A stretch of DNA of 64,000 nt from Neoceratodus forsteri (GCA_016271365.2 CM057451.1:367867501-367931500), one strand, 5' to 3'. Shown: positions 34,939-46,565, numbered from the stretch's first letter. Translations and numbers: made by a program. The notes: generated by a model not told the origin, from the letters alone.

Positions 34939-35510
34939 CCTACAACTTACCCTTTTTTCGGCAACAGCCAGGCAAGACCCCCTTATCGGTTCCTAACCAT
35001 GTCACAGGTGTTGAAAAAAAAAAAGAATAAAATTCAGGCTTTTTTTTTGTTTGTTTTTTTAAAGAACTGTTAAGGACCAGTACCTCACACTAAATTCAAG
35101 CTAAAGAAAAGAACACCAGACAAAATACAGACAACCAGTTCAGCCGAACCGATTGAAAAATAAGTTTTATAATTTCCACAAAATTCAGCACTAGTCCACT
35201 ACATAAAGTACTTACTATACCGCAGACAGGGATCTGAACTTAAATTAAGTAAAATGAGTGGTTTAACCGACATTTTTTACTGGACCGAACCGATAGCGAA
35301 GGAGAGCTCTCCAGAGCGACTGTTCAGTTAGGCGGAGAAAAGAATCTGATAGTTACACTTCAAAGTGCAGCAGACAGAGGTATGACCCGAGCTCGAGCTC
35401 AATGTTCTATGCTCTGGCATAGAGTTAACTCTTTCCTCTCTGGAGCAGCTCAAGTGCTGGGGCTAACTGCATAATGTCACAATACAGCAAGACTTCATGT
35501 TGTTTGAAAC
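34939..35510 (-). repeat. 5' leader and right inverted terminal repeat of DIRS C
   Basis: 34939-35320 is an untranslated leader with fewer AACCG motifs than A, B and D and an A/T-rich insertion near 35017-35060. About 35330-35510 is the terminal repeat, with gagctcgagctc and the hairpin at 35407-35422. The end at 35510 is supported by the flanking L1 frame. Confidence 0.8.
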
Positions 35511-36125
35511 AACAGAATTCATGACTTATCAACATAAGTCGGACCCCGATTTCTTAGGGACCCCAACAGTAAGTCTCGCTCTCCTGGAGACTGCAGTGTA
35601 AACAGGACAGTTCTTGGATTGTCCATACCATTCAAAGACCTTCTAGGGGTAATCCTGTAGGCTTTTACCACATGAAAATCCGACATGCTAATTAAATCCT
35701 GCAGCCAAGTTTGCAGATACGAAAGAAGGGCATCCCCCTCAGAATCTTCGGGAAGACCCAGTACTAGCTGCCTGGACTGCGTTCTCCAACTGCTCCACGC
35801 GGCTCTGGAGAGCGGCCTGTTCCTTTAGAGATGTGGTAGTTGCCGCCAGGGCCTTCCCCGCTATCACTTCTGCCATCTTCGTAATCTCTCCCATAGCTTC
35901 TAACCTGTGTTCCATCGGCAAAAATTTCTCTGAGAAGCCATCCAATTTTTGGTCCATTTGGTGGACAGTTTCTGTCAAGGCATTTACCACGATTTGTAAA
36001 ATAGTCAGGGTAGCCCCATTCGAGTTAGTACTTGTGGATTGTGAGGAGTCTACTACTTCGTCAGGTGGTTTGGCGCTGGTAGAACGTGGCTGGAAGAAAT
36101 CTGATTTTGCTGATTTTGTACGCCC
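35511..36125 (-). pseudogene. L1-type ORF1 protein, N-terminal half
   Basis: The frame begins near 36117 with G-R-T-K-S-A-K-S after a Met that is now one base out of frame, compared with MGRTPK in copy 2. The coiled-coil region is clear at 35739-35990: LTETVHQMDQKLDGFSEKF, then heptad-like leucines in EQAALQSRVEQLENAV. The frame continues toward 35511, with a break between, and ends with the ILLF codons at the DIRS border. In L1 the coiled coil drives trimer formation. The C-terminal half is 19.3 kb away at 15940-16181. Confidence 0.75.
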
Positions 36126-36300
36126 ATCTTCATATTAATTTAGCTCTCTGGATGCAGCCTCTCTTTTGCACTCACTAGAAGTTGGTACCCAAGTATTTCT
36201 TACTCAAACAATGTTTTTATTTGTAAAAATATAACCTTGTCGTAGGATCTCCAGAAAAATGCTGTTGCTAGCTGGGCTGCTGGCTCCGCCCCAGTCGACA

Positions 36301-37959
36301 TACACTTGTTTTAATAAAAACAAAACAAAAAGACCACAACTTCAGCCCAGCTGTCAATATCTTTGACTTGACCACAGCTTCAACCTGGCTGCTGAAATCT
36401 ACCAGCAGATGAAGCAGGAACAAGTAAAAAGATCTGTTGATTGGCATTACTCATGATTATGTTGTGGATTTAAATCATGGGTAAGGAGAGAGCTCAGCCA
36501 ATCAGTTGCGGGATGTTTGACAATGGCTTCATAAGGATATGCTGACTGCCAGGCAGAGTGCTGTTCTAAACAACATCTTCTAACATCTGGTAAAAAATAT
36601 TTTAATTAACAAAAGGGGGAAAAAAAGTACATCAGATATGAAAGGTAATAGTTGAGTGCTTTTAAAAACTAATAGCAGTTTTAGGCGGTACACTAGCTCT
36701 TTAATGATGTTTTTATGTTCTATTTACAGATTTGAAATTAACAACGTAATATAATCAAAAAAGTTATTAACTCCACTTAATAAAAAAGATATTTAATCAC
36801 ATGTGACGTCTGTAAATATTTGCTGGATGCACAATTGGAACAGCTGGGAAAAAACAAATCACTGATCTAAAGAAGGTATGTAAGCCAATTCAGTGTTGAT
36901 CTCGACATGTTACTACCTTTTGTTTTTTTGCCGGGGGTGGTGCGGGAGATTCAGTCTTTGATTTTTTTTCACTGTCATGAAATCCTTCAGCAGGTCGGGA
37001 TCGTAGAACAAATAATTTTGGTTATTTAACATAAGATAATCTCTGTGTTTATATATATATATATTTTTTTTTTTTTTCACTTTATAGTGTTTTTATTGTT
37101 ACTTTGTTTGCTTAAGTGTCCCCCCCTTCTGTTTTCCCTAGTCAAATTTGTAAACAAGATTGTTTGTATACCTCTCTATGTCCACCTGGCTATGTTTTTT
37201 TTTTTTTTGGGTAACTTGACATTTTGTTTTTTGCGCCCGATTCTCTGCCTGACCCACCGAAGCCCGCCCCCACGGAGCCTTGGTTTACCCTTCAGGTGGG
37301 GTAGTGAGTGGCCGGCTACACCCCCAGTCGCGCACAGTGATGGTGGTGAGGTTCACCCTGGAATTACTGGGGTCCCGCCAGAAACTAGCATCAGGGCCAA
37401 GTTTTTGTTCCTGGTTCCAACAGTCCCCTGGTTATGTTTCCATGAACACAGGGAGACCAAAGTGACAAGCACTGGTCTCCCGGCTCACATCACCCCCTCC
37501 CGACATGGCGTTCTCTGCTGCACCAACAACTGTGGTCACCCAGGTGGTGGTACTGCGGTGGGAACAGCAATCCTTCCTCCCTGGAGGAGAGTGGTCCCTG
37601 GGACACCCGATCCTTCACCCCCCCATCCGGCCCTCCAACAGCCCAGGCTCGTTCCCAACCTGGGTCATCGGCGTCACGGGTGCTACCTCCACTGCTGCGC
37701 CAGCTGGCCAGCCAACCTGGCTACACTTTAAATAAATAAGTAAGAAACAGCTGACTGGGAAGAAGTAGAAAAAGTGGCTCCTAATTCCATCATCCTTGTA
37801 CTATAAAAATGCTTTCTCCTTTCCCATGTTGTAATACAAACATCCAAGAAGATGTGAAATTTAACATTTTTGAAAATATAGCTCTTCTTCATCAGGATAT
37901 TTGTATGATGATTTTAGGATCAGTCTTGAATGCATATTATAGACATAGGAGACTAGGAC
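36301..37959. other. Anonymous sequence with a GC-rich unrecognised segment
   Basis: 36301-37040 is AT-rich without recognisable features. A (ta)n tract followed by a T-run lies at 37050-37078. 37245-37735 is GC-rich and ends in ctttaaataaataagtaag, which looks like a retroposon tail. Open frames there (for example 37505-37735 plus) match nothing I know. Confidence 0.4.
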
Positions 37960-38080
37960 AGAAAAGAAGCATGGAAAAGGTCTGGCAGGATCTGACAGAA
38001 GGAAGCAAGACATTTCTTAAAACTAAACCAGGGCAGACTCGATGGACCTGGAGGTCCTTTTCTGCCGACAACTACTATGT
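37960..38080 (+). mobile_element. CR1-group LINE 3' end fragment
   Basis: The segment cagactcgatggacctggag, then tctgccgacaactactatgt, is the typical 3' end of CR1-group LINEs; compare 59222-59265 for family B. DIRS E begins directly after it at 38081. Its 5' limit is not resolved. Confidence 0.65.
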
Positions 38081-38301
38081 AATACAGGTTACTCACCTGT
38101 AACAGGAGTTCTAGGAATGGTATATGTTGTTCATCCACACTGTCTGGCAGGTTCCTTGCTGCTTTAAGTCTTGCCGGAAGGTCTTCAAGCTGGCTCCTCC
38201 CACCCACCCGGGTGGTAAAACTCTCGGCTCCGCCCCATGATGCCAGATCTAGCCCGCTGGAAGCCAGGTTGTGCGTCGAAGCCGGGGAGGTCGGGTGGGT
38301 C

Positions 38302-38403
38302 GTGTGGATGAACAACATATACCATTCCTAGAACTCCTGTTACAGGTGAGTAACCTGTATTTCTAGGGACAAGGATATGTTGTTCATCCACACTGTCTGG
38401 CAG
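38302..38403 (-). repeat. Internal complementary region of DIRS E
   Basis: 38302-38361 is an exact 60-base reverse complement of the left end 38081-38140. 38362-38393 is the reverse complement of the right end 49555-49586 with one mismatch. The two blocks abut without a gap, giving the predicted circle junction. Confidence 0.92.
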
Positions 38404-39440
38404 ACTCCTAGCAGTTCTCCGGGAGGAAGGAGGCAAGGCGCACACCCCCTACTTAGGGAAAAGAGACTGGAGAACCAAGGCCCCAAATCAGCATCCTGGC
38501 GTGACTCAAGGTCAATGTGGTAGTGGGTGATGAAGGTGTGTGCTGACTTCCAGGTAGTAGCCCTGCAGATTTCCTGGATAGGGACATCCCTGGAAGCAGC
38601 CACCGATGCAGCGGTATGGTGGGTAGAATGAGCTCTTATCCCTCTGGGAGGCTCCATGCCCGCCAACCTATAGCAGAGATCTATGCAGGAGGTGAACCAC
38701 CTGCCTATCGTCCACTTGGCTGCAGGTCTGCCAGGTGCGGCTTCAGCGTGGGTGATAAACAGCTGGCGGAACCTCCCCGAACTGGCAGGCCGCTCATTGT
38801 AATAAGTGGCGCTCTTCTAGGGTCAAAGTATGGAGCCTATATTGACCTCGGTGTGATTGGGGTAGAACACTGGCAGAGTCAACACCTGGTTAAGGTGAAA
38901 CTCCGACACCACCTTCGGAAGGAATTTCAGGTGGGGGCACAGAACAACCTTGTCCCTGTGGAAGACCAGATAAGGAGACTCTATGGAAAGCGCCTGGAGC
39001 TCTCCCATCCTTCTGGCTGACGTGATAGCCATCAAGAAGGCGGTCTTCCACGACAGGTGAGAGATGTCACACCTGAGCATTGGATTCGATAAGCTGCCAT
39101 AGGCTAAGCCAATATCAGTAGTAGATCCCACAGAGGTGGAGGTTCTAGCACTGGAGGATATGTGATCAAGGCCTTTGAAGCGCCCGACCACCTTCTCCCT
39201 GCACCCGACTGCTTCTCGGCCTGCGCCCGGTAAGCAGAGATGGCTGCCAGGTGCACCTTAAGGGTCGTCGACCGAAGCCCTAGCTGAGAAAGGGACCACA
39301 GGTAGTCCAGTCTGCTTGCCAAGGAACAGGAGGAAGGGACCAGGCCCTTGCCCTGACACCAAATGGAGAATCTCTTCCATTTGAAGGCGTAGCATTTCTG
39401 GTTGACTCCTTACGGGATGCCTCAACGACGCTGAGGAACT
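38404..39440 (-). pseudogene. Tyrosine recombinase of DIRS E
   Basis: 38340-38666 encodes the C-terminal half. The box that should read H-x-x-R is HSTHHTA here, so the second catalytic arginine is replaced by histidine. The tyrosine segment FITHYHIDLES is present. 38823-39191 carries SARRMGELQALSIES with the first catalytic arginine. The N-terminal segment LWSLSQLGLRSTTLKVHLAAI is at 39104-39322. Frames change between these blocks, so the enzyme is inactive on two grounds. Confidence 0.85.
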
Positions 39441-40927
39441 CGTCGGAATGGACCCAAGGCCTGGAACTCTAGCCGCCCAGGAACCAGGCCATCAGGTGCA
39501 GGGACTGAAGGTCCGGATGAAATACCTTCCCCTGATTGACTGAGATCAGGTCCGGGCGGGCTGGAAGCCACCTCGGGAGCCTGGAGCTGAGACTGAGGAG
39601 ATCTGGATACCAGAACTGGCGGGGCCTGTCTGGGGCTACCAGAATCACCTGCGCCTTGTCCCGCTTCACCTTGAGAAGCATCTTGTGAATCAAGGGAAGT
39701 GGGGGAAAGGCGTAGAAGAGGCCCGGGGTCCACAGCCTCAAGAAGGCATCCCCTGCAGCGAGCCCTGCTGAGGGGGTGGGCCTGAAACAGTCTCAACCGC
39801 ATTCTCCTGGAGGCTAGCAGGTCCACCTGAGGCATGCCCCAGTGGGAGAAGAGATCTTGTACTACCTCCGGCAGGAGAGACCACCTGCGTGAGATGTAGC
39901 CCTATCCGGCAGAGCATTGGCCAGGGTGTTGGAGGCTCCTGCTACGTGAATGGCGAAGATCCGCCTCCAGGCTCTGACGAGAGACCAAATCGCGGAGAGC
40001 TTCCCTGCACAAAGGCATGGGCAGCGTCTCACCTGTGCGATTTAACGTGATTACATGGTGTGGTATTGTCCGTCTGGACCTGAACCACTTGACCCCGTAG
40101 AAGCAGGGCAAAAGCGGTGAGGGCTGAGCAGACGCTCAGCTCAACATGTTGATGGTGCGCCGGGGAATCCGAGGAGACCAGAGGCCGTGCGCTCTATGCT
40201 CCCCAGATGGGCACCCCAACCCATCAGAGGCATCGGTCGATAGAGAGCCGTCGGCTCAGGGCAGACAAGCGGGATGCCCTCCTGCAGATAGTGCGGAACG
40301 GTCCACCACTGGAGAGCATTCAAATCCCTGGGTCACTGTCACTAGCTGATCAATGGATCGAAGTGCTGTGACCACTGGATAACCAGTCCCCATTAAAGGG
40401 GCGCATGTACCAGCGGCCCAATGGACCACACTGGTACACGCCACCATGAGGCTCAGGAGGCACAGGAAGTCCCGGGCAGGGCACGATTGCCCAACCTGAA
40501 ATGATTGGGCAAAGGAGGAAAGAACCTCGGCCCTGTCGGCCAGGAGCCGTGCTCTGGCTCGAAGAGAGTCGAGCTCTGCCCCGATGAAATGTACCACCTG
40601 CTTTGGCACAAGTTCAGCCTCGTTGATGAGGAGGCCAATCTGAGAGCAAACCTGGAGAGCCAGATCTCTGGACCATTCCACCTCCGCTCTGGAGGGAGCT
40701 GCAATCAGCCAGTCGTCCAGGTAGGAGTACACCCAGACCCTTCGGCACCACACGAATGCAGTCACCACTGCCATGCATTTGGTGAAGACCTTGGGAGCTA
40801 GGGAGAGGCCGAGGGGCATGACCTGGAACTCGTAAAGGGATCCCTCTGCTCTGAAGCGGAGGAATCTCTGGTGAGACGGACGTATTGGGACATGAAAGAA
40901 AGCGTCCTGGAGGTCCAGAGAACAGAA
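39420..40927 (-). pseudogene. RT palm, RNase H and methylase-like domain of DIRS E
   Basis: 40256-40927 is a long open stretch with SLDLQDAFFHVPIRPSHQRF, FQVMPLGLSLAPKVFTKCMAV and the intact catalytic VYSYLDDWLIA. RNase H follows at about 40300-39850, partly shifted. The methylase-like segment is at 39469-39741 with FYAFPPLPLIHKMLLKVKRD and VILVAPDRPRQFWYP. Element D interrupts the gene at 40928; the reading frame joins GMWF to SLDLQ across it. Confidence 0.87.
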
Positions 40928-40970
40928 GAAAAAATTACTCACCATAGTAATGTTGTTTCTTCTAATGGAG

Positions 40971-41135
40971 GCTTGCTGTATTCTGACAAATTGCAGTGAG
41001 GTCCAACCTTCGAACTGCCCCGGAGATGAAAGAGTTAACTTTCCATGCCAGGCATGGAGCGCTGAGCTCGAGCTCGGATGAGACTCTGTCTGTTGCTGTT
41101 TGAACTCAAACCGTCAGATTTTTATGAGCTAAATT
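40971..41135 (-). repeat. Left inverted terminal repeat of DIRS D
   Basis: It is inverted against about 46395-46545. It includes caaattgcagtgaggtccaa, the hairpin ttccatgccaggcatgga at 41041-41058 (right copy 46461-46479) and gagctcgagctcgg. Only a few mismatches separate the two copies. Confidence 0.9.
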
Positions 41136-41377
41136 CACTGAGTGTCCTGTGTGGAAGCTGTAAACCTATACTGGCTACTAAATATAATAAACAGATTTTT
41201 TGGTCCCAAAACAAAGACTCAAGTCAGGAAACCCAAAAAATGAAATAACACAACACCCACTCACCCAAAGAAAAAGGGGTGATAATAAAAAGGTGGGGCA
41301 CCTCCTGAGTGCCAACACTGCTACTCCCCACCCACATCCCAAAAACGAGGTTCTGAGAGGGGAAGGCAAGGGGGGAG

Positions 41378-41479
41378 GTCAGAATACAGCATGACTCCAT
41401 TAGAAAAAACAACATTACTAAGGTGAGTAATTTTTTCTTCAAACAACATGAAGTCTTGCTGTATTCTGACAAATTGCAG
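41378..41479 (-). repeat. Internal complementary region of DIRS D
   Basis: The first block is complementary to the left end (40928-40992) with few mismatches. The second (41438-41479) is complementary to the right end (46524-46565). The join is at ttttttcttcaaac. Confidence 0.88.
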
Positions 41480-42560
41480 ACTACCAAGCAGTACCTCCAT
41501 GGAGGAGGGACAGAACCTACTTAGGAAACAGGCTCTGAAGGACTGCTGTGCCAAACCGAGCATCACTCCTAGCCTGGACATCCAGAGAGTAATGCTTGGT
41601 AAAAGTGTGAACTGTTTTCCAGGTAGCTGCTTGACATATCTCTAAGATAGGAATATCCCTGGAACAAGCCAGGGAAGCAGCTCTACCTCTGGTAGAGTGA
41701 GCCCTCAGGCCTGAGGGTGGAATCCTACCTAGTTTTTCATAGCAAAATTGAATGCAAGAGATAATTCACCTGGCAATGGATCTTTTAGTGGCAGGTTTTC
41801 CCTCTCAACCTCACCATAAGTGAGGGAACAGTTGGAGGATTCAAACCTGTGACCCTTGAGTGCGCTCTATATAGTAGCCAAGGGCTCTTTTCACATCTAA
41901 CTGTGCAGCCTCCTCTCCCCAGAGGAGGAATGGTCAGTGAAGAACACAGGAAGAGACATAGATTGGTTGGGTGGAAGTCTGAAACCACCTTGGTAAAAAC
42001 TTCCTGTTAGTCCTGGGGACCACCTTATCTCTATGGAAAGGGATAAAATTAGGCTCCACTGACAGGGCTTGTAATAAAGCATGCACCCTGGCAGAGTGAT
42101 GGCCACCAAGAAAACAGTTTTCAAGTCAAGTACTTAAGCTCTGCTGAGGACAAAGGCTCAAAAGGGGTTGCATAAGCTGAGCAATGCAAACATTAAGGTC
42201 CCAAGCAGGGCAGGGTCCCTGAATGGCAAATTGGTATGAAGCAATCCTTGAAAACTTGGAGAATACAGGATGAGCTGAAAGGAAGAAAGGCTTACCTGCT
42301 GAAGAAAAGCAGACACAGCTGCCAGATGCACTTTTAGTGTAGCTGGTCTGAATCTAAGCTATTCAGATGAACCATATAGTCAAGGACTGTGGGCAGGTCA
42401 GCAGACTCTGGGAAATATGCTTCCCAGAGCACCATATGGAGAATCTTTTCCATTTGGAATTATAAGTGGTTCTGGTGGAAGGCTCTAGAAGCCTTTAGAA
42501 TATCCATAACACCTTGAGAGAGGTGTAAATCAGCAAACTCTAACTCTTCAAGAGTCGAGG
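41480..42560 (-). pseudogene. Tyrosine recombinase of DIRS D
   Basis: The HSTR box and the following AAS residues are encoded near 41700-41670, and the TFTKHYSLDV tyrosine segment near 41600-41580. The rest of the gene is fragmented by one-base deletions: the VAIT segment and the SA-R-x-SELQ region near 42100 are shifted. The start is near 42555 (LEELEFADLHLSQGVMDIL). All catalytic positions I could locate are conserved, but no frame is continuous. Confidence 0.82.
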
Positions 42561-44330
42561 CCTTGAGATTGAGAGATTTGAGATTGGTGCAAACCTCACC
42601 CTGAGCACAGGTTAACAAGTTGTAATTCCTGGGAAGAGATAAGGGAAGGTGGACTGCTAAGGACAACAGGAGAGGGTACCAGGGCTGTCTGGCCCAGTCT
42701 GGAGCAATCAGAATCACCTTGCAGGTTGAGACCTGATTTTGACTAGCACCTTGAACAGGAGAGGAAGGGAAAAACATACAGGAACTTCCCTTCCAATTGA
42801 GAACTCTCAGGGCATCCAGGGGGACTGAGCAAACACTGGGGGCCTGCAGCAAGAGGAAGTTGGTGATTGTCTGGGGCTGCAAAAGATCTATCTGTGGGGT
42901 GCCCCATCTGGAAGATCACCTCAAAACCAGGGATACAGTGACCATTCGTGATGGCCCTGAGATATCCTGCTGAGAGCATCTGCCAGGACATTGTCCTTGC
43001 CTGGGAGGTGTACTGCTGTAAGGGAGGTGTTCAGGGAATAGGCCAGAGACCACAACTTCATTGCTTCTGTGCACAAGGCCATAGACCGAGTGCCCCCTTG
43101 CTTGTTGATGTACCACATTTTGGTGGTAGTGTCTGTCCTGATCTGAACAACTCTGTTCTGAACAGATTTGGGAAAAGCTTGAAGTGCTAGACACACTGCT
43201 CTGAGTTCCAACAGATTGATGTGAAGCAGAGATTCCTGAGGAGACCACAACCCTTGGGTGGTCAGGTCTCCCAAGTGGGCCCCGCAAGAGGAGGCATCTG
43301 TAGTAGGATAAAGGCCGAGACTGAGTGACAAAAGGACTCCCTGTCTTGGGTTGTCCTGATCCTGCCACCACTGCAAAGCCTGGATCAGGGGTTGAGTCAC
43401 TGGGATCAGTCTGAGTCAGAGGGTCCTTCTTCTGAGACCAAAAGGCTCTCAAGTGGAACTGAATGTCCCTCATCTGAATCTGACTCCCTGCACCACTGCT
43501 GAGAAGCAGCCATGTGCCCCAGGAGCTGCAGAAAATGCCTTGCTGGTCGAGAGACACCTGTAGGGTGAATGAAGAGGCCAGTGTGATGGGTCTTGCCCTG
43601 TCCAGGGAAGGAGGCTCTTGCCTTTCTGTATCTAGCTCTGTACCTATGAAGGTCTGAGGAGCTGAACAGGCTCTAGAACTGACTTTGAAAGATTCAGAGG
43701 AAACCTGAAAGTGAGCAGTTGCTGAGTTATCTGTGGGTGTAACTTGACTGGTCTGGGGACTGCCTACTATGAGCCATTCGTCCAGGTATGGGAAGATGGC
43801 AATCCTTTGCCTTCTTAGAGAAGCAACTACTACTGCCAGGCATTTTGTGAACACCGCTTGGAGCAGAGGTTGGGCGAAGGCATTGTCTGAAATGGTAATG
43901 GCCTGAGGGCAGCTCGAGCTCTGAGGGTATTTTCGATAGGAGCTTCTGATGAGAATATGGAAACAGGCACCCTTGAGGGTCAGGAGACTAGCCAGTCCCT
44001 GGCCTTAGAGAGGTAGAAATATTCCCAGAGTCACCATTTTGAACTTTGGCTTTAAAAGGTGCTTGTTTAAATATCTGAGATCCAGGATGGGCCACCATTC
44101 TCCTGTCTTTTTGGGGGTGAGGAAGTATCTGGAGTACAATCCTTTCCCTTTGTGTAGGGGTGGAACCCTTTCTACAGCTCTGAAAACCAAGAGGGAAGAG
44201 GCCTCTGCCTCTAGGGCAAGTGCCTCTGAAGGATTTGCAGGCGGAAAGGATCTGGTTCTCATCTTTGGAAATTTTTTGAAGCTGAGAACCAGTCCCTGGC
44301 TTACTACTTCCAGGACCCATTTGTCTGATG
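42560..44330 (-). pseudogene. RT / RNase H / methylase-like polyprotein of DIRS D
   Basis: The N-terminal RT at 44005-44262 has PILDLRYLNKHLLKPKFKM. At 42916-43854 the palm reads FTKCLAVVVASLRRQRIAIF followed by PYLDEWLIVG: the second catalytic aspartate of YLDD is glutamate here. RNase H at 42921-43400 keeps LLELRAVCLALQAF, TKMWYINKQGG and LPGKDNVLADALSRI. The region 43860-43960 is badly eroded. The methylase-like tail runs to about 42560. Confidence 0.87.
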
Positions 44331-44399
44331 TTAAAGACCTCCAGTCCTGGACAAAGTAAGCCAGCCTGCCCCCTACAGGTGGTGGAGAATCGGCCCTGG

Positions 44400-46003
44400 C
44401 AAACCCATCAGGGTGCCTGTTTGGAGAGGGTTTAGGCTGAGGGTGGAAGCAGGCCTGCTTGTCCCCTTCTGCCTCTCCTTCTAAAGACCCCTCTGAGCAT
44501 AAGCAGAGGGAGGACTGGGCTTGGTAGAAGGCCTATGAAAGGCCTGCCCTGCCCCTGGGATGCTGCCTCTGAGGTGGCTTGCCTTTCCTTGGCCTGAGCA
44601 CTCCTATAGGTGGTCCTGTATTCATCCATTTTCTTCATGTAGTTCTCTGTTTGCTCCCAAACAGAGAATTACCTAACAGGAAAATCCATTGCCTTAGTCT
44701 GGGTATCCTGAGACAGGCTAGTACATCTGAGACAAGCCATCCTACAAAGGGCCACAAATGTAGCCATGACTCTAGATGAAACATCATCGGAGTCCACTGC
44801 AGCATGGAATTGCACATTGGATGCCTCAATACTATCAGCAGCCACCTGCTTTAGCTCCTTGGCAAGCTGGCCAGGGACCTGTTTAGCTAAAGCCATTGCA
44901 GTGTCCCATCTAGATTTCTGATATCTAGCTGTATAGGCCATATAATTGGCCTGCCTGAGTCCCAAGGATGCTGCCATGTACTGTTTCTTTGCCATGGCAT
45001 CAGTCCTCCTGGAGTCCTTATCTGGGGGTGTGAAGCCAAGGGTATATTAGCCTTATCACAGGCTGCAGCCTGCACCACCCCAACATGGCTGCATTGCTGG
45101 GTAAGGAACTCCGTATCTGAGCCTGACAGAGTATAGCTCTTGTCCATTCTCTTATCCACAGGAGGTATAGAATTAGGAGTCTTTAAAATCTTTATTGTCC
45201 GTTTCCCAAAAGACTTGTGTAGGGGAATAGACAGTCTCCTGGACTCTGGGATATCCATCATTTCCACATAGTCAGGCTCCTCCTGGTCATCCACAGCTTC
45301 TTCCATAGGAAGCTGAAGGGTTTAACCACTTTCTTGTAAAACATGAAATGGGAGGGGGACTCAGAAAGCCTAGGAGGAGACACTCCTGAAGGTCTGTCTG
45401 GGGAGATGTCCGGGTCAATGGGCACATCCAGACTTTCATAATCACATTCACTTCCTCATACTTTCCTTCCTCTTCCTCCGGTTCATAAAATTCTTCCAAA
45501 TCATAATCCGGAACCGGTGTAACCGGCTGAACCGAGCGCCTTCCTGATGGTGCCAGTTCGGTCGGAACCGGGGATAGCGACTGCACATTTTGATCGTTTG
45601 GCTATTTCATCAGTGGTTGGAGAAAAACTTTTGGATCCACCGGCTGATTTATCCTTCTTGTTCTCTTAACGGAACCGACTCCTCGAATCGGTTCTCCTTT
45701 ACCCGAAGAAGTTTACGCCCCTGGTGGGAGGGGCACTCCTTCTGGTTCGGTTTGAACCCGAACCGGGCTGGCCATCCGGGTCAGAGGACTTTTTGGCCTC
45801 CCTTTCCCAGAGCCTACCAACTCTCTCTTTTCTAGGGTAGCTGCAGGAAAATTTTTACAAATCTGGCAGTCTGAATTGAGGTGTTCAAACCCCAGACAAT
45901 AAACACAGGTGGTGTGGGGGTCAGCCTTAGCAAAGACTTCCCCACACACACTACAGTGTTGAAACCCAGTGGGCCCGGTTTTTCTTTTGGGTTTCTCAGA
46001 CAT
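44400..46003 (-). pseudogene. gag-like gene of DIRS D
   Basis: The start is at 46001-46003 (MSEKPKRKTG). The knuckle region FQHCSVCGE, CVYCLG and CQICKNF is open at 45713-46003. The middle acidic region is shifted. 44887-45306 reads EEPDYVEMMDIPESRRLSIP, and 44669-44995 has KKQYMAASLGLRQANYMAY. The basic tail is eroded at 44432-44638. Confidence 0.8.
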
Positions 46004-46565
46004 GGCCAGTCCTAAACAAAACTTACTCTTTTAATGGCAATCCGCCAGGCAAGACACTTATCGGTTCCTGACCGTGTTACGGGTCGTGGAAAAAAATGTA
46101 ATAACATCCATTTTTTTTAGAACTGATAAGAACCGGTAACCACACTCTAAAAGTAGAAGTAAAGATTTTTAAACAACCCGATCGGTTCAAACCGAACCGA
46201 TGAAACATTTACAAGTTCCACACAGAATAGAAAACGATATAAACCTATCTAGTACTCACGAATACCACAGACAGAGACTGAACTGAGAGGTTGCGGTTTA
46301 AATTCAGTTGAAAACGGAGAAAAACGGTACTTTAACCGACAAATTGAACCGAGCAAAGGAGAAATCTCCAGAGCGACTGTTCAGTGAGGCGGAGTAAAGA
46401 ATCTGACGCTTTGAGTTCAAACAGCAACAGACAGAGTCTCAACCGAGCTCGAGCTCAGCATTCCATGCCTGGCATGGAAAGTTAACTCTTTCATCTCCGG
46501 GGCAGTTCGAAGGTTGGACCTCACTGCAATTTGTCAGAATACAGCAAGACTTCATGTTGTTTGAA
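46004..46565 (-). repeat. 5' leader and right inverted terminal repeat of DIRS D
   Basis: The leader (46004-46390) has an AACCG/CGGTT cluster, such as cccgatcggttcaaaccgaa at 46179-46198. The terminal repeat follows, with gagctcgagctc and the hairpin at 46461-46479. Confidence 0.8.

Larger units (their letters stand above)
16182..35510 (-). mobile_element. DIRS-type retrotransposon C, 19.3 kb including nested insertions
   Basis: The left end aataaaaaattactcacc begins at about 16182 and the right end gttgtttgaa closes at 35510. Native segments are 16182-19124, 24431-25660 and 33801-35510, about 5.7 kb once the 191-bp MITE is subtracted. Insertions are a CR1 (19125-24430), an 8.1-kb composite (25661-33786) and the MITE (33960-34150). 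The flanking L1 ORF1 rejoins in frame across the element with no target duplication; only AA is shared at the junction. Confidence 0.92.
14975..36300 (-). mobile_element. L1-type ORF1-only retroelement (copy 1), split by DIRS C
   Basis: On the minus strand the order is: 5' leader (about 36300-36126), ORF1 N-terminal half (35511-36125), DIRS C, ORF1 C-terminal half (15940-16181), about 960 bases of 3' sequence, and an A-rich tail with AATAAA-like signals (poly-T on plus at 14975-15000). No ORF2 (endonuclease or RT) lies between the ORF1 stop and the tail. The 5' limit is approximate and I could not identify a flanking duplication. Confidence 0.7.
40928..46565 (-). mobile_element. DIRS-type retrotransposon D, full length, inside E
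   Basis: This is the only DIRS in the window complete at both ends without a nested insertion (5.64 kb). The left end gaaaaaattactcacc starts at 40928; the right end gttgtttgaa closes at 46565. Terminal repeats of about 165 bases (40971-41135 and 46395-46545) are nearly identical. Host E sequence rejoins across D as acagaaccacatg, with only GAA shared and no duplication. Many small deletions relative to B have broken its genes. Confidence 0.93.

Noticed and set aside
37045..37731. 228-codon open frame on the plus strand
   Set aside because: It starts in a T-run, has low-complexity composition and no recognised motif. It is described only as a GC-rich anonymous segment.
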